From OM182 bacterium MED-G28 (GTDB lineage: Bacteria; Pseudomonadota; Gammaproteobacteria; Pseudomonadales; Pseudohongiellaceae), in assembly GCA_002457215.1 (NCBI GenBank), contig NTJZ01000001.1, forward strand, positions 1 to 64,000: DNA of 64,000 nt, in the 5' to 3' direction. The notes below the pieces were generated by a model that saw only the letters and a list, made by a program, of their open reading frames with translations, was not told the origin of the DNA and searched no databases. The stretch's first letter is position 1. Every line of letters starts with the position of its first letter. A program made the translations under genes and the position numbers. This document shows positions 39,713 to 48,089 of the stretch, in pieces.

Positions 39713-40651
39713 ATGCAAAAGTTTGGATTCGTATTTCCTGGGCAGGGTTCACAAAAACTGGGGATGCTGGCAACGCTAGCGGAGCGATCTCCAGTTATTA
39801 AGGCAACATTTGCAGAAGCTTCTGAAGTACTAGGTCAGGATCTTTGGGAGATAGCACAACTTGATGGCCAAAATACCTTAGATCAGACAGATATTACTCA
39901 ACCTGCACTCCTTGCTGCCTCGGTAGCGATCTGGAGGCTGTGGGAGTCACTTTCCCAGCTTCGACCTTCTATTTTGATAGGACATAGTTTAGGCGAGTAC
40001 TCTGCATTAGTTTGCGCAAGCGCTATCAATTTTCAAGACGCCGTAAATATTGTTCATCTAAGAGGCCAATTCATGCAGTCAGCGGCTCCCGCAGGGAAAG
40101 GGAAAATGGCTGCCATTGTCGGTCTCGAAACTCTAAAACTGCATCAAATCTGCGCTGAAGCTCAGGAAATCGGCATAGTATCAGCCGCAAATTTTAATTC
40201 TCCAGGACAAACCGTTATCGCTGGTGAAACGGCCGCAGTTGAAAGGGCTATTGAATTATGTAAAGAAGCTGGAGCAAAAAGAGCACTACCTCTTAATGTT
40301 AGTGTACCCTCGCATTGCGCACTTATGCGCCCTGCAGCTGAGAGATTAGAGATGGAACTTAAGAATATAAGAATACAAACTCCCACGATCGCTGTAGTGC
40401 AAAACGTCAACGCAGAAATAATTGAGCAGCCGCAACAAATTAAGCAAAATCTCGTAAAGCAGCTTTACGAACCAGTACTTTGGGTCGAGAGCGTGCAACT
40501 AATGTATAAAAATGGTGTCAATAAAGTGGTTGAATGTGGGCCAGGAAAAGTACTTAGTGGTTTGATCAGGCGTATCGAATCAGAAATCCAATGTTTTGGA
40601 AGTGATGATGCGACTAATTTTGATAGCGCTATGTTAAAAATATCTGTTTAG
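39713..40651 (+). CDS. fabD: Malonyl-CoA:ACP transacylase FabD
   Basis: A 312-residue enzyme that loads malonate onto ACP for fatty-acid synthesis. The start is MQKFGFVFPGQGSQ. The nucleophile is S92 in GHSLGEYSAL, and the catalytic histidine is in NVSVPSHCALM (about residue 200). The C-terminal VVECGPGKVLSGLIRR is typical. It is the first intact gene after the plsX remnant; fabH, often found just before it, is missing. Confidence 0.97.
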   Translation: MQKFGFVFPGQGSQKLGMLATLAERSPVIKATFAEASEVLGQDLWEIAQLDGQNTLDQTDITQPALLAASVAIWRLWESLSQLRPSILIGHSLGEYSALVCASAINFQDAVNIVHLRGQFMQSAAPAGKGKMAAIVGLETLKLHQICAEAQEIGIVSAANFNSPGQTVIAGETAAVERAIELCKEAGAKRALPLNVSVPSHCALMRPAAERLEMELKNIRIQTPTIAVVQNVNAEIIEQPQQIKQNLVKQLYEPVLWVESVQLMYKNGVNKVVECGPGKVLSGLIRRIESEIQCFGSDDATNFDSAMLKISV

Positions 40652-40698
40652 CTTACAAGAAAATTTAAAAAATCGTCCGGTGAATAGAGAGAGTCTAT

Positions 40699-41439
40699 AT
40701 GAGTGACGGAAAAATAGCGTTGGTCACAGGTGCCAGTCGCGGTATTGGAAAAGCCATAGCATTAGATTTGGCAAAACAGGGCTATAAAGTCATTGGGACA
40801 GCTACAACTGACATAGGTGCCACTAAGATTAGCACTTATTTGGAATCAGCTAGCTTCAAGGGCAAAGGTCTTAAAGCCAATGTGGCCTGCGATGAATCCG
40901 TAAAGGCACTATATGAGTCCATAATCGCGTCATACGGCCCCCCTGGAGTTCTGGTAAACAATGCCGGTATTACTCGAGATAGTTTGTTAATGCGTATGAA
41001 GCCTGAGGAATGGTCGGAGGTTATACAAACTAATCTTAGCTCTATATTTCGAGTAAGCAGGGCTTGCATTAAAGCGATGACAAAAGCGCGATGGGGAAGA
41101 ATTATAAATATTTCATCAGTCGTTGGTTCCAGCGGTAATGGCGGTCAGACAAATTACTCAGCATCGAAGGCCGGCATAGAGGGCTTTACGCGCTCATTAG
41201 CAAAAGAAATTGGGTCACGGGGTATTACTGTCAATGCGGTAGCCCCTGGCTTTATTGAGACAGACATGACAAGAGAATTACCAAAACAACAGGCTGAGGC
41301 ACTATTGGCTCAGATTCCCCTTGCTCGTCTCGGTCAGCCCGAGGAAATCGCGAATATGGTTGGTTTTTTAGCCTCTGATAAAGGTGCCTATATCACTGGA
41401 GAAACACTCCATGTGAATGGTGGAATGTATATGGCTTGA
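40699..41439 (+). CDS. fabG: 3-oxoacyl-ACP reductase FabG
   Basis: A 246-residue short-chain dehydrogenase performing the first reduction of each elongation cycle. The NADPH-binding motif is TGASRGIGKAIA (residues 10-21), NNAG is at 87-90, and the catalytic triad is S140, Y153 and K157 (NYSASKAG). The family-specific VAPGFIETDMTRELP and the ending TGETLHVNGGMYM are clear. It lies 47 bases after fabD. Confidence 0.97.
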   Translation: MSDGKIALVTGASRGIGKAIALDLAKQGYKVIGTATTDIGATKISTYLESASFKGKGLKANVACDESVKALYESIIASYGPPGVLVNNAGITRDSLLMRMKPEEWSEVIQTNLSSIFRVSRACIKAMTKARWGRIINISSVVGSSGNGGQTNYSASKAGIEGFTRSLAKEIGSRGITVNAVAPGFIETDMTRELPKQQAEALLAQIPLARLGQPEEIANMVGFLASDKGAYITGETLHVNGGMYMA

Positions 41440-41522
41440 ACAATATTCGACGATCCGCAGAGGCCGAGCTTAAATCAAGAGTAACTTGGTCAAATATTAA
41501 CCAATCGATTGACGAGTTTTAT

Positions 41523-41552
41523 TTGTAATTAAACATTACAACTACGTAAAAT
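41523..41552 (+). promoter_or_regulatory. Candidate acpP promoter overlapping a perfect palindrome
   Basis: TTGTAA (41523-41528) and TAAAAT (41547-41552) are 18 bases apart. The -35 half is covered by a perfect inverted repeat, TTGTAAT (41523-41529), 5 bases, ATTACAA (41535-41541), positioned like an operator. The promoter would give acpP a leader of about 107 bases. Confidence 0.5.
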
Positions 41553-41665
41553 AGAGGTAGAATCGCGTCTCTGATTTACGCGGGTGACCCGCTGCGACGC
41601 AAATGTAACAGACAGACTTAATATAAAAGCCTTATGAAACAAAGTATTAGGAGCTAATAATAAAT

Positions 41666-41899
41666 ATGAGCAGCATTGAAGAGCGCGTTAAGAAGATTGT
41701 CTGTGAACAGCTTGGAGTCAAGGAAGACGAGGTAAAACCTTCTGCTTCATTTGTAGAAGATTTAGGCGCTGATTCGTTAGATACCGTCGAATTAGTCATG
41801 GCTCTAGAAGAGGAGTTTGAAACTGAAATTCCTGACGAGGAAGCTGAAAAAATCACCACAGTCCAGCTCGCCTGCGACTATATCAATCAACACCTCTAA
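41666..41899 (+). CDS. acpP: Acyl carrier protein
   Basis: A 77-residue, strongly acidic ACP. The phosphopantetheine serine is S37 in [12 protein letters not shown]. The sequence matches AcpP in length and in the [11 protein letters not shown]-terminus. It has its own promoter candidate in the 226-bp gap after fabG and its own terminator, consistent with much higher expression than its neighbours. An AGGAG lies about 10 bases before the ATG. Confidence 0.98.
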   Translation: MSSIEERVKKIVCEQLGVKEDEVKPSASFVEDLGADSLDTVELVMALEEEFETEIPDEEAEKITTVQLACDYINQHL

Positions 41900-41920
41900 G
41901 TTTTAACTGATGTAAATAAC

Positions 41921-41962
41921 AAAGCTACTCTGGAGCACTCTAGGGTGGCTTTTGTTTGTTTA
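41921..41962 (+). terminator. Intrinsic terminator between acpP and fabF
   Basis: The 14-base arm 41921-41934 (AAAGCTACTCTGGA) pairs with 41939-41952 (TCTAGGGTGGCTTT), including three G-U pairs, around a GCAC loop. A T-rich tail (TTGTTTGTTT-like) follows. The fabF Shine-Dalgarno starts only about 20 bases after the tail, with no obvious promoter between, so it probably acts as a partial terminator. Confidence 0.8.
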
Positions 41963-41991
41963 GCCTGTTGCAATTGAGATAGGAGACCAAC

Positions 41992-43233
41992 TTGAGTAAT
42001 AGACGAGTTGTTGTTACCGGCTTAGGTTTATTGACACCTTTAGGTAATGATGTAAATACCTCTTGGGAAGCTATTAAAAATGGAAAGAGCGGCATATCCG
42101 ACTTAGACCATTTTAATGTCAGCGGCTTCAGCACTCGCTTTGGTGGCGCTATTAAAAATTTTGATTCCAACGAATTTATGGCTACTAAAGAAGCCAGGCG
42201 CCTGGATGACTTCATACAATATGGTATTGCCGCTGGCGTGGAAGCCTTTGAAGATGCGGGCCTAGATGTTTCCTCAATCAATAAAGAAAGGGCAGGTGTT
42301 GCGATTGGGTCTGGTATCGGTGGAATAAAAACCATAGAAGAAACGAGTCTACAGATATACGAGTCTGGTCCACGAAAGGTCTCTCCATTTTTTGTTCCTG
42401 GGTCAATCATCAATATGATATCCGGAAATCTCTCTATTCGATTCGGTCTGCGTGGGCCAAACATCGCAGTTGTTACTGCATGTACAACAGGAACCCACAA
42501 TATTGGCCTGGCAGGCAATATGATCACCAATAATCAAGCAGATATAATGCTCGTTGGCGGAGCGGAGATGTCTACATCACCAGTAGGACTAGGTGGATTT
42601 TGTGCAGCAAGAGCGCTATCGACACGCAACGATGATCCAGAAAAAGCGAGTCGTCCGTGGGATAAAGATCGTGATGGATTCGTGCTTAGTGACGGTGCCG
42701 GAATAATGGTGCTAGAAGAAATGGAGCATGCGAAAAATCGGGGCGCGAACATTTATGCAGAGGTTTCTGGATTTGGCATGAGTGGTGACGCTCACCATAT
42801 AACCTCTCCGGCTCCGGGTGGTTATGGAGCAGTATTGTGCATGCGTAATGCGTTACTAAGCGCTGGGATGTCTCCTCAGGATGTGGATTATATCAATGCT
42901 CATGGTACTTCAACGCAGGCTGGTGATATCGCTGAAACCGAGGCGATTAAAACTGTTTTCTCTAACCATGCTAAAGAATTGGCGATCAGCTCCTCAAAAT
43001 CCATGATAGGGCATTTGTTAGGTGCTTCAGGCGCCGCCGAAGCTATAATCTCCGTGCTTACCCTAAAAGACCAGGTAATCTCACCTACTATTAATTTGGA
43101 TAACCCCGATGAAGGATGTGATCTGGACTACGTGCCTCATACTGCACGCGAGCAAGAAATAAACGTTGTTCTCTCCAATTCATTTGGTTTTGGTGGCACC
43201 AACGGAAGTTTGATTTTCTCTAAATATTCTTAA
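41992..43233 (+). CDS. fabF: 3-oxoacyl-ACP synthase II FabF
   Basis: A 413-residue condensing enzyme that elongates acyl-ACP. The nucleophile is C164 in VVTACTTGTHNIG, and the two histidines are in NAHGTSTQAGD (about 303) and MIGHLLGASGA (about 340). The C-terminal NSFGFGGTNGSLIF is diagnostic. The start is TTG 41992, supported by AGGAG at 41981-41985. Its expression likely depends on read-through of the terminator after acpP. Confidence 0.96.
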   Translation: MSNRRVVVTGLGLLTPLGNDVNTSWEAIKNGKSGISDLDHFNVSGFSTRFGGAIKNFDSNEFMATKEARRLDDFIQYGIAAGVEAFEDAGLDVSSINKERAGVAIGSGIGGIKTIEETSLQIYESGPRKVSPFFVPGSIINMISGNLSIRFGLRGPNIAVVTACTTGTHNIGLAGNMITNNQADIMLVGGAEMSTSPVGLGGFCAARALSTRNDDPEKASRPWDKDRDGFVLSDGAGIMVLEEMEHAKNRGANIYAEVSGFGMSGDAHHITSPAPGGYGAVLCMRNALLSAGMSPQDVDYINAHGTSTQAGDIAETEAIKTVFSNHAKELAISSSKSMIGHLLGASGAAEAIISVLTLKDQVISPTINLDNPDEGCDLDYVPHTAREQEINVVLSNSFGFGGTNGSLIFSKYS

Positions 43234-43384
43234 TGACCTTGACTCGATGATTTCAGATTAGTCTTCTAAGTAATAAACTCTACAAGTATCGAACTATTTC
43301 TTTGATTGAATCACCTTGGGCCGATGCTATAGTGAATATAAGATGTTAACTTTTCACTAGCCATAATTAGTTAATTAACTGCAT

Positions 43385-44416
43385 ATGCCGCCGAGTTTCT
43401 TCGCTTCACAATCAAGCAAAAGTAAATTGCAAAAAATAAGCGTTATATTCTTGCTGTTCGCATTTTTTACTGTGGCTTATCTATTTAGAGCCATAAACCT
43501 ACCATTATCGTTAAAAGCAGATGTAATCTACTTTGAGGTTGAATCAGGATATTCGGTTGCGCGAATAGCTCGTAAATTAGCAAAGGAAGGCATTTATGAA
43601 TATCCGCAGATATTCTCAATGTATGCAAGGCTCAGGGGCAATGCTAGTTCAATCCAGGCGGGTGAGTATGAAATAAGTAAAGGTATTAGTGTTAAGACTT
43701 TTTTAAACATGTTGGTGACTGGCGATATAGCCCAGTATCGTGTAACCCTGATAGAGGGATGGACTCTAGACCAAGCATTAACAGCAATCTGGCAGAGTCC
43801 TAATATACGGCGGGAGATTGAAGCAATAAATAAAGAAGGTATTCCTGCAGAATTACAGTTAGATTTTAAATCTGCAGAAGGTCTATTTTTTCCGGATACG
43901 TATTTTTATGCAAAGGGCTCTACAGATATCGAAATATTAAGAAGGGCTAATCAAAAAATGGATGAGGTATTAACGGAGGCATGGAAGAATCGTCTAGGGG
44001 CTTTACCTTATGAAAACCCTTATGAAGCGCTAATTATGGCATCCATCATTGAGAAAGAGTCAGGATCTAGAAGTGAGCGGGGGGATATCGCAGGCGTCTT
44101 TGTTCGACGATTGGAATTAGGAATGCGATTGCAATCCGACCCCACGGTAATTTACGGTATGGGTGAAGACTATAAAGGAAACATTCAACGCGAGGATTTA
44201 CGCAAAGAAACAGCATACAATACATATCGAATAGACGGTCTCCCACCAACGCCGATAGCTATGGCAGGAATGGAATCAATTCTAGCAAGTTTAAATCCCG
44301 TGCTCTCGGAAAAACTTTACTTTGTTTCAAAAGGCGATGGTACCCATTACTTTTCCAGTACTTTAGAAGAACATAACGCAGCGGTAAACAGATTCCAAAT
44401 TAACCCGCAAGAGTAA
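43385..44416 (+). CDS. mltG: Endolytic murein transglycosylase MltG
   Basis: A 343-residue YceG-family enzyme that cleaves nascent glycan strands in peptidoglycan. One N-terminal membrane helix (about residues 17-36) is followed by a LysM-like part (GYSVARIARKLAKEG). The catalytic domain has IMASIIEKESGSRSERGD (catalytic Glu in EKES), GMRLQSDPTVIYG and YNTYRIDGLPPTPIAMAG. pabC, which lies before mltG in E. coli, is absent. tmk follows after 24 bases. Confidence 0.95.
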   Translation: MPPSFFASQSSKSKLQKISVIFLLFAFFTVAYLFRAINLPLSLKADVIYFEVESGYSVARIARKLAKEGIYEYPQIFSMYARLRGNASSIQAGEYEISKGISVKTFLNMLVTGDIAQYRVTLIEGWTLDQALTAIWQSPNIRREIEAINKEGIPAELQLDFKSAEGLFFPDTYFYAKGSTDIEILRRANQKMDEVLTEAWKNRLGALPYENPYEALIMASIIEKESGSRSERGDIAGVFVRRLELGMRLQSDPTVIYGMGEDYKGNIQREDLRKETAYNTYRIDGLPPTPIAMAGMESILASLNPVLSEKLYFVSKGDGTHYFSSTLEEHNAAVNRFQINPQE

Positions 44417-44440
44417 TCACAATAATCGAGTAAGACAAAG

Positions 44441-45070
44441 ATGAATCGAGGTATATTTATAACAATAGAAGGTGTTGAAGGGGTAGGGAAAAGTACAAAC
44501 ATTGAATTTATTAAAAAATATTTAGACAATCTTAATATTGATTATCTCGTTACACGCGAGCCAGGTGGAACTCTTTTAGCAGAAAATATTCGAGACCTTT
44601 TATTAAGTATTGACGATGATTCGCCAGTGGAACTTTGTGAGTTATTGCTAATATTTTCTGCGCGCGCTCAGCATATACAAAAAGTAATTGAGCCGGCATT
44701 AGAGAGAGGTATATGGGTAATTTGTGATCGATTTACTGATGCAACTTATGCCTACCAAGGAGGGGGTCGAGGCATGAATACTGGATTAATTTCTGAATTA
44801 GAGACCATGGTACAAGGAAGTTTACGACCAGACTTGACAATAATTCTCGATCTCGATCCCGAGACAGGGCTACGTCGGGCGAGAAATCGAGGTGAGCTTG
44901 ATCGTTTTGAAAGAGAACATGTAGAATTTTTTATAAAAGTAAGAGAAGCCTATTTGCAAATCGCAACGGACTTTCCTAAAAGATGTGCAGTTATAAATGC
45001 CGGAAAAGAATTGGGTGAAGTGAGCCGAGATATTGCATTATTATTAAAAACAAGACTTTTTGAAGAATAA
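44441..45070 (+). CDS. tmk: Thymidylate kinase
   Basis: A 209-residue kinase converting dTMP to dTDP. The P-loop is IEGVEGVGKSTN (residues 8-19). The TREPGGTLLAE motif, the DRFTDATYAYQGGGRG loop and the LID-like RRARNRGELDRFE follow. The last base of its stop is the first base of the holB ATG, so the two are translationally coupled, the usual tmk-holB arrangement. Confidence 0.97.
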   Translation: MNRGIFITIEGVEGVGKSTNIEFIKKYLDNLNIDYLVTREPGGTLLAENIRDLLLSIDDDSPVELCELLLIFSARAQHIQKVIEPALERGIWVICDRFTDATYAYQGGGRGMNTGLISELETMVQGSLRPDLTIILDLDPETGLRRARNRGELDRFEREHVEFFIKVREAYLQIATDFPKRCAVINAGKELGEVSRDIALLLKTRLFEE

Positions 45071-46095
45071 TGAGCTTATTGCAACAGATACCTTTCCTTT
45101 GGCAAAAAGAACTATGGGACAAACTCACATCGGAATTTAGAGTGGGAAAACTCGCACATGCGTATCTAATTTCGGGTGCGCAAGGAATTGGCAAAGAGCT
45201 ATTCACCTATGGATTAGCTAAATTCATAATGTGTAGTGCTCCAGAAAAATTATCGGCTTGCGGTTCTTGCACAAACTGTAAATACAGTGGAGAAGGGGGG
45301 CACCCAGACACGATTGCATTAACAATTGAAGAGGGAAGTCGTGATATTAAGATAGAGCAAGTTCGATCTATGTCAGGCTTCCTAGAGAAAACCAGTCATA
45401 CAGGTCGAGCGAAAGTCGCTATAATCGCCAACGCACATCGAATGAATACTGGAGCAGCTAATGCTCTTTTAAAAACCTTAGAAGAGCCAACGGAAAACAC
45501 TTACCTACTATTAAGCACTCATTTACCGGGCTCTCTGCCGGCTACTATTCGAAGTCGTTGTCACAAGGTGTCTATGCAAACCCCTGATCAAAAGACCGCT
45601 ATAGATTGGTTATCTCTGCATATCCCGGACCAGGAAGACCCTTTAGCGCTGGCGAGATCCGCGCAAAATAGGCCACTATATGGTCTTGAATTATCACACA
45701 CCGATGGCCTTGAGAACCAGCAACAGTTCCTCAACAAATTAGTGCAACTAAGTGCTGGAAAAACCAGCATCCAGGCTACCGTAGCTTTGTCAAAAAAGAT
45801 CGGTGAACAGATCGTAGTTAGGTATTTAATACAAATTTCAATTATCTTAGTTAAATATCTCCTAACTAATCAGCAGTCGAGTGAGCTAGAGCCCGGACAA
45901 CAAGAGTTACTTTCGATGTTTCAACCAGGAAAAGCAGTTTCAATCTCTTTGCTATTAAGTTTGATGGGATATTATGATCAGGCCCAAGAGTCTCATAGAC
46001 AGCTTTTAAGCAACACAAATCCTAATCCACAGCTGATAATGGAATCTTTGCTTTGGCGCTGGAGTCAATTGAGTCGTTCTATTCCGACACGATAA
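45070..46095 (+). CDS. holB: DNA polymerase III subunit delta'
   Basis: A 341-residue clamp-loader subunit. The AAA+ core has HAYLISGAQGIGKELF, a four-cysteine zinc site (CSAPEKLSACGSCTNC, then C in KYSGEGG context), ANAHRMNTGAANALLKTLEEP (SRC region) and PATIRSRCHKV. In delta' the P-loop is modified and does not hydrolyse ATP. It ends the block; pilZ and tatD, found next in many gammaproteobacteria, are not here. It is convergent with the next gene. Confidence 0.93.
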   Translation: MSLLQQIPFLWQKELWDKLTSEFRVGKLAHAYLISGAQGIGKELFTYGLAKFIMCSAPEKLSACGSCTNCKYSGEGGHPDTIALTIEEGSRDIKIEQVRSMSGFLEKTSHTGRAKVAIIANAHRMNTGAANALLKTLEEPTENTYLLLSTHLPGSLPATIRSRCHKVSMQTPDQKTAIDWLSLHIPDQEDPLALARSAQNRPLYGLELSHTDGLENQQQFLNKLVQLSAGKTSIQATVALSKKIGEQIVVRYLIQISIILVKYLLTNQQSSELEPGQQELLSMFQPGKAVSISLLLSLMGYYDQAQESHRQLLSNTNPNPQLIMESLLWRWSQLSRSIPTR

Positions 46096-46139
46096 AATAG
46101 ATTTAGATAGGGTGGGTGGGCCTGCTAGATTTAGCTGAC

Positions 46140-47285
46140 TCATCTTCTAGCTTCTCTATTCATCTGATCAATCACATACTCACCGATGGCCAAGCTCGCT
46201 GTAAGTGCTGGAGATTCCATTCCGAAAAGTTGCACTAGACCTTTGATTCCATGAATGCTGCTGTCTTGGATCTGGAAATCGCCAGCATCATCTTCAGGCC
46301 CAACAATTTTAGGCCGTATTCCCGCATAAGAAGGATGGAGCTTTGCCGGGTCCACCGTCGGAAAATAACGCTTAATTGAGTTAACAAATCGATTGGATTT
46401 GCCAGCATCGATGGTATAACTCTGGTTATCTACGAATTCTGTGTCAGGGCCGAAACGTAATTGTCCTGCAATATCTATAGTGGAGTGAATGCCGAGCCCA
46501 ATATGATTTGCTTCAGGCATTGGGTATATGAGATGGCTGAATGGACTTCCACCTGAATAGCTAAAATAGTCACCTTTACAAAGATGCAGCCTAGGCACAT
46601 ATTTAGGGTTCATCCCTTCGGTTTTTAAGGCTAGTTCTTGCGCGTTAAGACCAGCGCAGTTTATAAATTCAGTACAGTGAAAGTCATAGGGTTCAAGTCC
46701 ATGTGTGTGGGTAAGAACAGTGTTTATCAAGAAGCTTTTCGGTTCTTGATGAACAGCTATTACTTCTGAGCGAGAAGCGAAGATGACTCCTTGGGATTCG
46801 GCTAAATTCAAAAGGTTTTGCATATAGGAGTGACTATCGATAATTCCAGTCGAGGGAGATAGCAGGGCGGCATGACCCCTAACTTCTGGCTCCAATTTGC
46901 GGAGCTGATGAGTATCTATCCAGCACAGATCAGTAACACCGTTTTCGTGCGCTTTTTCCTTTACAGCTTCCAGAGCTTCTTCTTCGGTTTTTTGCGCGAC
47001 AATTAATTTTCCTAGTTTTCTATGTGGAAGTTCAAATTTTTGCAAATGATCATAAAGTAATTTTTTTCCGGCTACACATAGATTTGCTTTTAAGCTATCA
47101 GTTGCATAGTAGATCCCAGCATGAATTACTTCGCTATTCCTACTACTTGTTATTTGCCCAAAGCTAGGTTCTCTTTCTAACAATACAATTGATGCATTAG
47201 CATATCTGGCAGACTTGCTCAGCTGGTAGGCAATGGCCAGTCCTACAACGCCGGCTCCAGCAATACATACATCAAACTTATCCAT
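46140..47285 (-). CDS. FAD-dependent oxidoreductase, probably L-2-hydroxyglutarate dehydrogenase-like
   Basis: A 381-residue DAO-superfamily flavoprotein. The FAD fold is DVCIAGAGVVGLAIAYQLS (residues 5-23), followed by ERE at the end of the second strand. SSRNSEVIHAGIYYATDSLK is characteristic of the L-2-hydroxyglutarate oxidase/dehydrogenase (LhgO/L2HGDH) group, as are KGDYFSYSG and YPMPEANHIGLGIHSTID. It would reoxidise L-2-hydroxyglutarate to 2-oxoglutarate with electrons passed to the membrane. Substrate is inferred from the motif and not proven. Confidence 0.82.
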   Translation of the reverse strand: MDKFDVCIAGAGVVGLAIAYQLSKSARYANASIVLLEREPSFGQITSSRNSEVIHAGIYYATDSLKANLCVAGKKLLYDHLQKFELPHRKLGKLIVAQKTEEEALEAVKEKAHENGVTDLCWIDTHQLRKLEPEVRGHAALLSPSTGIIDSHSYMQNLLNLAESQGVIFASRSEVIAVHQEPKSFLINTVLTHTHGLEPYDFHCTEFINCAGLNAQELALKTEGMNPKYVPRLHLCKGDYFSYSGGSPFSHLIYPMPEANHIGLGIHSTIDIAGQLRFGPDTEFVDNQSYTIDAGKSNRFVNSIKRYFPTVDPAKLHPSYAGIRPKIVGPEDDAGDFQIQDSSIHGIKGLVQLFGMESPALTASLAIGEYVIDQMNREARR

Positions 47286-47374
47286 GAGGTCTAAGCCAAT
47301 GATAATTATCTCTACAAATAGAATTCATTAGGAGTTGTTAATATTCAAAATCAGTAACTTAATTTTTTACTCAA

Positions 47375-48004
47375 TTAGTAAATGCGACGAAAGGTTAGAT
47401 TTATTCTGGGTTTTTTCAATCCAGAAACTTTAGGTAATTGATGAAGCCAATGATTTTGCAATGTATCACCCATCAATAAAAAACTGCCATTACGCAGCTC
47501 CATGTTAAATTTTTGGACACCGTTGCCAAACTTAGCGCGAAATTGAAATTTTCTAACAGCACCAAATGATATTGATGCAATAACTGGCTTGTCACCCAAT
47601 TCCTTTTCATCATCAGCATGCCAGGACACGCTGTCTTGACCATTTCGATAATAGTTAAGTAACACTGAATTGAATTTGTGTTCAGCAAGGGATTCAATGC
47701 GAGTCTTAATATTTAAAACATCTTCAGACCATGGCTTTGGTTGTAAACGGATACCTGAATAGCTGTAGTTAGAATCTTGATCGCCCATCCAACACTGCAA
47801 TCGCGGTATCAAAACTTCTTTACCAGCAATCCGCAGACTATCTTGCTGCCAAGGAGTTTTGTCAATTAAGCTTTTGAGATATCTATTAGATTCTCGCTCA
47901 TTAAAGGCGAAAGGAAATTCTTGGATAATTGCATTACCTAATTCATGAGTCAGATGAGCTGAAGAGTTTCTCTGATCTAAGAACAATTCGTTTTGTTCTT
48001 CCAA
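47375..48004 (-). CDS. alkB: AlkB-family Fe(II)/2-oxoglutarate dioxygenase
   Basis: A 209-residue repair dioxygenase resembling the ALKBH2 group. Iron ligands are H129 and D131 (SWHADDE) and H188 in HWLHQLPK; 2-oxoglutarate contacts are R200 and R206 in PRINLTFR. LNYYRNGQDSVSWHAD and ASISFGAVRKFQFR are family hallmarks. It would remove alkyl damage from DNA bases. No Ada or AlkA is adjacent, and it is divergent from gor. Confidence 0.92.
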   Translation of the reverse strand: MEEQNELFLDQRNSSAHLTHELGNAIIQEFPFAFNERESNRYLKSLIDKTPWQQDSLRIAGKEVLIPRLQCWMGDQDSNYSYSGIRLQPKPWSEDVLNIKTRIESLAEHKFNSVLLNYYRNGQDSVSWHADDEKELGDKPVIASISFGAVRKFQFRAKFGNGVQKFNMELRNGSFLLMGDTLQNHWLHQLPKVSGLKKPRINLTFRRIY

Positions 48005-48089
48005 GTGATTAAATCCCGTAGTTGAAGCGTCGCAGCTAGTGCATAATGCCTGCTTTTCTGCTATCGGCTGATTTTAAGGATACAGTAAA

